Source: Silurus meridionalis
Lineage: Eukaryota; Chordata; Actinopteri; Siluriformes; Siluridae
NCBI RefSeq assembly: GCF_014805685.1
Contig: NC_060898.1
Coordinates: 10,569,501-10,633,500, forward strand
DNA: 64,000 nt
Direction: 5' to 3'
The notes below the pieces were generated by a model that was not told the origin of the DNA, ran no database searches, and worked only from the letters and a program-made list of their open reading frames with translations. How positions within the stretch are numbered: position 1 is the first letter of the stretch; each line of letters starts with the position of its first letter. This document shows, piece by piece, positions 63,501 through 64,000 of this stretch. The translations under genes were made by a program, and so were the position numbers.

Positions 63501-64000
63501 AAATGCATAATAAAAATACTACAGCAATTAAAAATCCTTGCCATACCTGTTAGCTGTTATGCAGTGTTTAGCTTTTCTACGAAAAGGTTGTTTGCATGTA
63601 ATGGAATTGTTTCTGGCATATTTTGTGATATTCCTGTTCACATGATTTGTGGAGTGCTAACTGCTGACCAGGCATAGTTGGTGGAAGTGCCAAAATTATT
63701 GTAGGTGGAAAGTTTGAAACCAGTAAAAATATAAATTTGAATTAAAGCTTTCTGGAAATTTTGAACTGAACTGATATGTTCTGTTCAGTCTCTGCTCTTT
63801 CCCCAAGAGTTTAAGCAGTGTGCTCTTATCCTCAGCGGGAGAGCGCTTTGACTCTGAGTCTAAAAGCAAGTGGGATGAAGACTGGGAGAAAAGCAAAAGT
63901 GGATTTCCTTTTAGTGAAAAGCTTGGCGAGATCAGCGATAAGATCGGCAGCACCATTGATGACACAATTAACAAGTTCCGCAAGAAAGACAGAGAGGACT
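47609..64000 (+). CDS. clint1: clint1, clathrin interactor 1 (epsinR); six exons, 3' end outside window
   Basis: Adaptor of clathrin-coated vesicles at the trans-Golgi network and endosomes. Its ENTH domain binds phosphatidylinositol 4-phosphate and the SNARE Vti1b, and its tail binds AP-1, GGA and clathrin. Six exons join without frame errors to give 229 residues. It opens MLNMWKVRELVDKATNVVMN, the ENTH start, then SEIESKVREATNDDPWGPSG, MLKDNKKNWRRVYKALLLLA and YLIRNGSERVVTSAREHIYD. The ENTH domain covers about residues 15-150. The tail then begins with a basic linker (REERKKAKKNKDKYIGVSS) and an amphipathic KLGEISDKIGSTIDDTINKF segment before the window ends. The full protein in vertebrates is about 600-625 residues. 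Introns are 13,285, 311, 684, 362 and 1,062 nt. Whether this is the a or b fish paralogue cannot be told. Confidence 0.96.
47735..47742. promoter_or_regulatory. Palindromic CRE (TGACGTCA) in clint1 intron 1
   Basis: A full consensus CREB/ATF site, TGACGTCA, lies 86 nt downstream of the exon 1 donor, within the CpG-containing region. Its closeness to the promoter suggests promoter-associated regulation. Function is inferred from the motif alone. Confidence 0.5.
48055..48087. repeat. (CT)n microsatellite
   Basis: About 16 CT units followed by a short GT run. Confidence 0.95.
48694..49332 (-). mobile_element. Tc1-like remnant (element G), cut by family X
   Basis: Starts CAGTGTCAATCAAAAGTTTG after TA (48692-48693). 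It resembles the terminal repeat of the 539 bp derivatives but diverged. Minus-strand transposase 3' sequence follows (rich in AGCCTCCTTTTGCTTTCATG ACAGC-type words) and is badly decayed. It ends at about 49332 where family X copy d begins; no right end is found. Confidence 0.72.
49333..50016 (+). mobile_element. Family X repeat, copy d (with apparent excision footprint)
   Basis: Left-truncated; begins CCGAAAGACAGTGTCTGTTA and extends to GTCCGAAAAATAAGGTA, a decayed terminus. At the site occupied by the MITE in copy a it reads CACAACTACTGTATTTCT, i.e. TA-CTG-TA. Confidence 0.83.
51495..51700 (-). repeat. tRNA-derived SINE
   Basis: Read on the minus strand it starts GGTAGGTGGTAGCTTAGTGG (A-box type), followed by GAGTTCAAATCCCAGC (B-box type), the internal pol III promoter of a tRNA-derived SINE head. 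The body follows (CTTAGGCCCCTGAGC, then AAGCCCTTAACTCC). The tail has GTAAGTCACTCTGGATATGG and CTGCAAAATGCCATAAATG, matching the layout of DANA/Mermaid-type fish SINEs. It is not a functional tRNA gene: the cloverleaf cannot be completed. Confidence 0.85.
53268..53705 (+). mobile_element. hAT-like fragment (TAGGGCTGAAACG family), left part
   Basis: Begins TAGGGCTGAAACGATTCTTT, then GAGTAACTCGAGTAATTTGA. Further in it shares CATTTAACTACACAC with the second fragment at 60178-60480. A degenerate minisatellite is included. No transposase or right end is attached. Confidence 0.6.
53440..53512. repeat. Degenerate minisatellite, TCTCGCAATTCTGAC-type units
   Basis: Three to four imperfect units of about 20-24 bp built on CGCAATTCT, spaced by T-runs. 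Confidence 0.7.
54505..54667 (-). mobile_element. hAT-like end fragment
   Basis: AGTACAATACTTCAGACAAA, then AGTAATGCAAGTAAATGTCA and the terminus TACTTTCCACCTCTGG match the AGTAxTT-rich subterminal region and CCAGAGGTGGAAAGTA end of common fish hAT derivatives. The other end is absent. Confidence 0.55.
55725..56858. mobile_element. Tigger-like element interrupted by a hAT insertion
   Basis: CAGAAAGTCCCTGACTCTCG after TA (55723-55724), with GTTCCGATGACCCCATCGTA and TATTGTAAGTTGAGATATGG, resembles the left part of a Tigger-type MITE. The sequence resumes after the inserted element with GCCAAGCCTACCCAGG and ends CATACTG followed by TA (56859-56860). Without the insert it would be about 130 bp. 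Confidence 0.55.
55805..56797. mobile_element. Non-autonomous hAT element with 8-bp target duplication
   Basis: Inverted ends CAGTGGCGGG and CCCGCCACTG are flanked by an exact 8-bp duplication, GATATGGC (55797-55804 and 56798-56805). The length is 993 bp and no transposase frame is recognisable. The 8-bp duplication and CAGxG ends support a hAT assignment. Confidence 0.88.
57163..57212. repeat. (CT)n microsatellite
   Basis: About 25 CT units. Confidence 0.96.
57537..57596. repeat. (GT)n microsatellite
   Basis: About 30 GT units. Confidence 0.96.
59090..59174 (+). mobile_element. hAT-like right-end fragment
   Basis: Ends GTTAGTTTTAGCCCTA, the inverted form of the TAGGGCTGAAAC terminus seen at 53268 and 60187. 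The flanks do not form a target duplication with either left end, so it is an isolated fragment or an eroded partner. Confidence 0.5.
60187..60480 (+). mobile_element. hAT-like fragment (TAGGGCTGAAA family), second copy with insertion
   Basis: TTAGGGCTGAAATGATTCCT CGAGTAATTAA is interrupted at about 60220 by a retroposon tail (CCTTTATTCGTCCCATGG TGGGGAAATTT). Family sequence resumes near 60378 (ATTAGAATACAAAAAATGAT) and continues through CATTTAACTACACACG. It is homologous to 53268-53705. Confidence 0.55.
60323..60617. repeat. 40 bp perfect inverted repeat with 215 bp spacer
   Basis: 60323-60362 (core GGGGTGGAGGTCAGGGCTC) is the exact reverse complement of 60578-60617. The spacer contains the second hAT-family fragment. 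The arms are not simple sequence and do not match another repeat in the window. Confidence 0.95.
60935..61039 (+). CDS. clint1: clint1 coding exon 2
   Basis: 105 nt between CTCCATCTCCCAG and GTAAGT. Encodes (A)TNVVMNYSEIESKVREATND then DPWGPSGQLMGEIA, the first helices of the ENTH domain, including the phosphoinositide-binding region. Phase 2 in, phase 2 out. Confidence 0.96.
61351..61447 (+). CDS. clint1: clint1 coding exon 3
   Basis: 97 nt after TATCATTCAG. Encodes KSTFMYEQFPEVMNMLWTRM then LKDNKKNWRRVYK. The donor GTATAT is weaker than the others in the gene, yet the frame and protein continue perfectly into exon 4. Confidence 0.96.
62132..62240 (+). CDS. clint1: clint1 coding exon 4
   Basis: 109 nt. 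Encodes ALLLLAYLIRNGSERVVTSA then REHIYDLRSLENYHFL, the most conserved ENTH core. Donor GTAAGT. Confidence 0.97.
62603..62773 (+). CDS. clint1: clint1 coding exon 5
   Basis: 171 nt. Encodes the last ENTH helix (DENGKDQGINVRQKVKEMVE, then FVQDDDRLREERKKAKKNK) and the start of the linker (DKYIGVSSDGMGGFKQSN). Donor GTAAGT at 62774. Confidence 0.96.
63836..64000 (+). CDS. clint1: clint1 coding exon 6 (partial)
   Basis: Acceptor CTCTTATCCTCAG. Encodes SGERFDSESKSKWDEDWEKS, then FPFSEKLGEISDKIGSTIDD and the basic NKFRKKDRED. The acidic DEDWE region and the following segment begin the tail that contacts adaptors. The exon is cut by the window edge. Confidence 0.95.

Overview
The window is vertebrate nuclear DNA, most likely from a teleost fish. 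It is AT-rich, full of long dinucleotide and tetranucleotide microsatellites, and carries many Tc1/mariner, Tigger-like and hAT elements, a DIRS-like gag fragment, a Ty3/gypsy integrase fragment and a tRNA-derived SINE. That mix is typical of ray-finned fish. An ostariophysan such as a catfish is plausible, but the sequence alone cannot fix the species. I see no prokaryotic operon, CRISPR array, rRNA or functional tRNA gene.

The one cellular gene I can identify with confidence is clint1 (clathrin interactor 1, also called epsinR or enthoprotin), on the + strand. Its first coding exon is only 41 nt (47609-47649) and sits below a CpG-containing promoter. After a 13.3 kb intron crowded with transposons, five more exons (60935-61039, 61351-61447, 62132-62240, 62603-62773 and 63836 to the window edge) encode the rest of the ENTH domain and the start of the clathrin/adaptor-binding tail. 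The reading frame joins perfectly across every junction and gives 229 residues before the window ends.

Region by region: 1-2.6 kb holds a Tc1 element and a short non-autonomous Tc1 derivative. 2.6-17.7 kb is mostly unique AT-rich intergenic sequence with microsatellites, a SINE tail and one exon-like relic (15787-15994). 17.7-20.1 kb holds a truncated Tc1 and a Tigger-like/GC-rich block. 21.4-24.6 kb holds a candidate long-inverted-repeat element, a 150 bp palindrome and a GATA array with a retroposon tail. 25.4-28.1 kb holds a Tc1 remnant split by a hAT element, then a repeat (here called family X) split by a Tigger-like MITE. 28.9-31.3 kb is a DIRS gag/RT fragment fused to an antisense gypsy RNase H/integrase fragment. 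31.3-39.2 kb is mostly unique, with a Tigger-like MITE and a Tc1 end. 39.2-46.6 kb is a dense transposon cluster: two family X copies, three Tc1 elements and a second copy of the non-autonomous Tc1. 47.3-64 kb is clint1.

The most informative biology is in the transposon record. Copies of family X preserve an empty site, an occupied site and what looks like an excision footprint for the same TA insertion of a Tigger-like MITE. Two 8-bp target duplications confirm hAT insertions. Two distant non-autonomous Tc1 copies share one deletion junction. Many transposon ends in the window abut (TA)n or (TA)n/(CA)n arrays. The region upstream of clint1 probably corresponds to the gene-poor interval that separates CLINT1 from EBF1 in mammals; this is an inference from known synteny and not something visible here.
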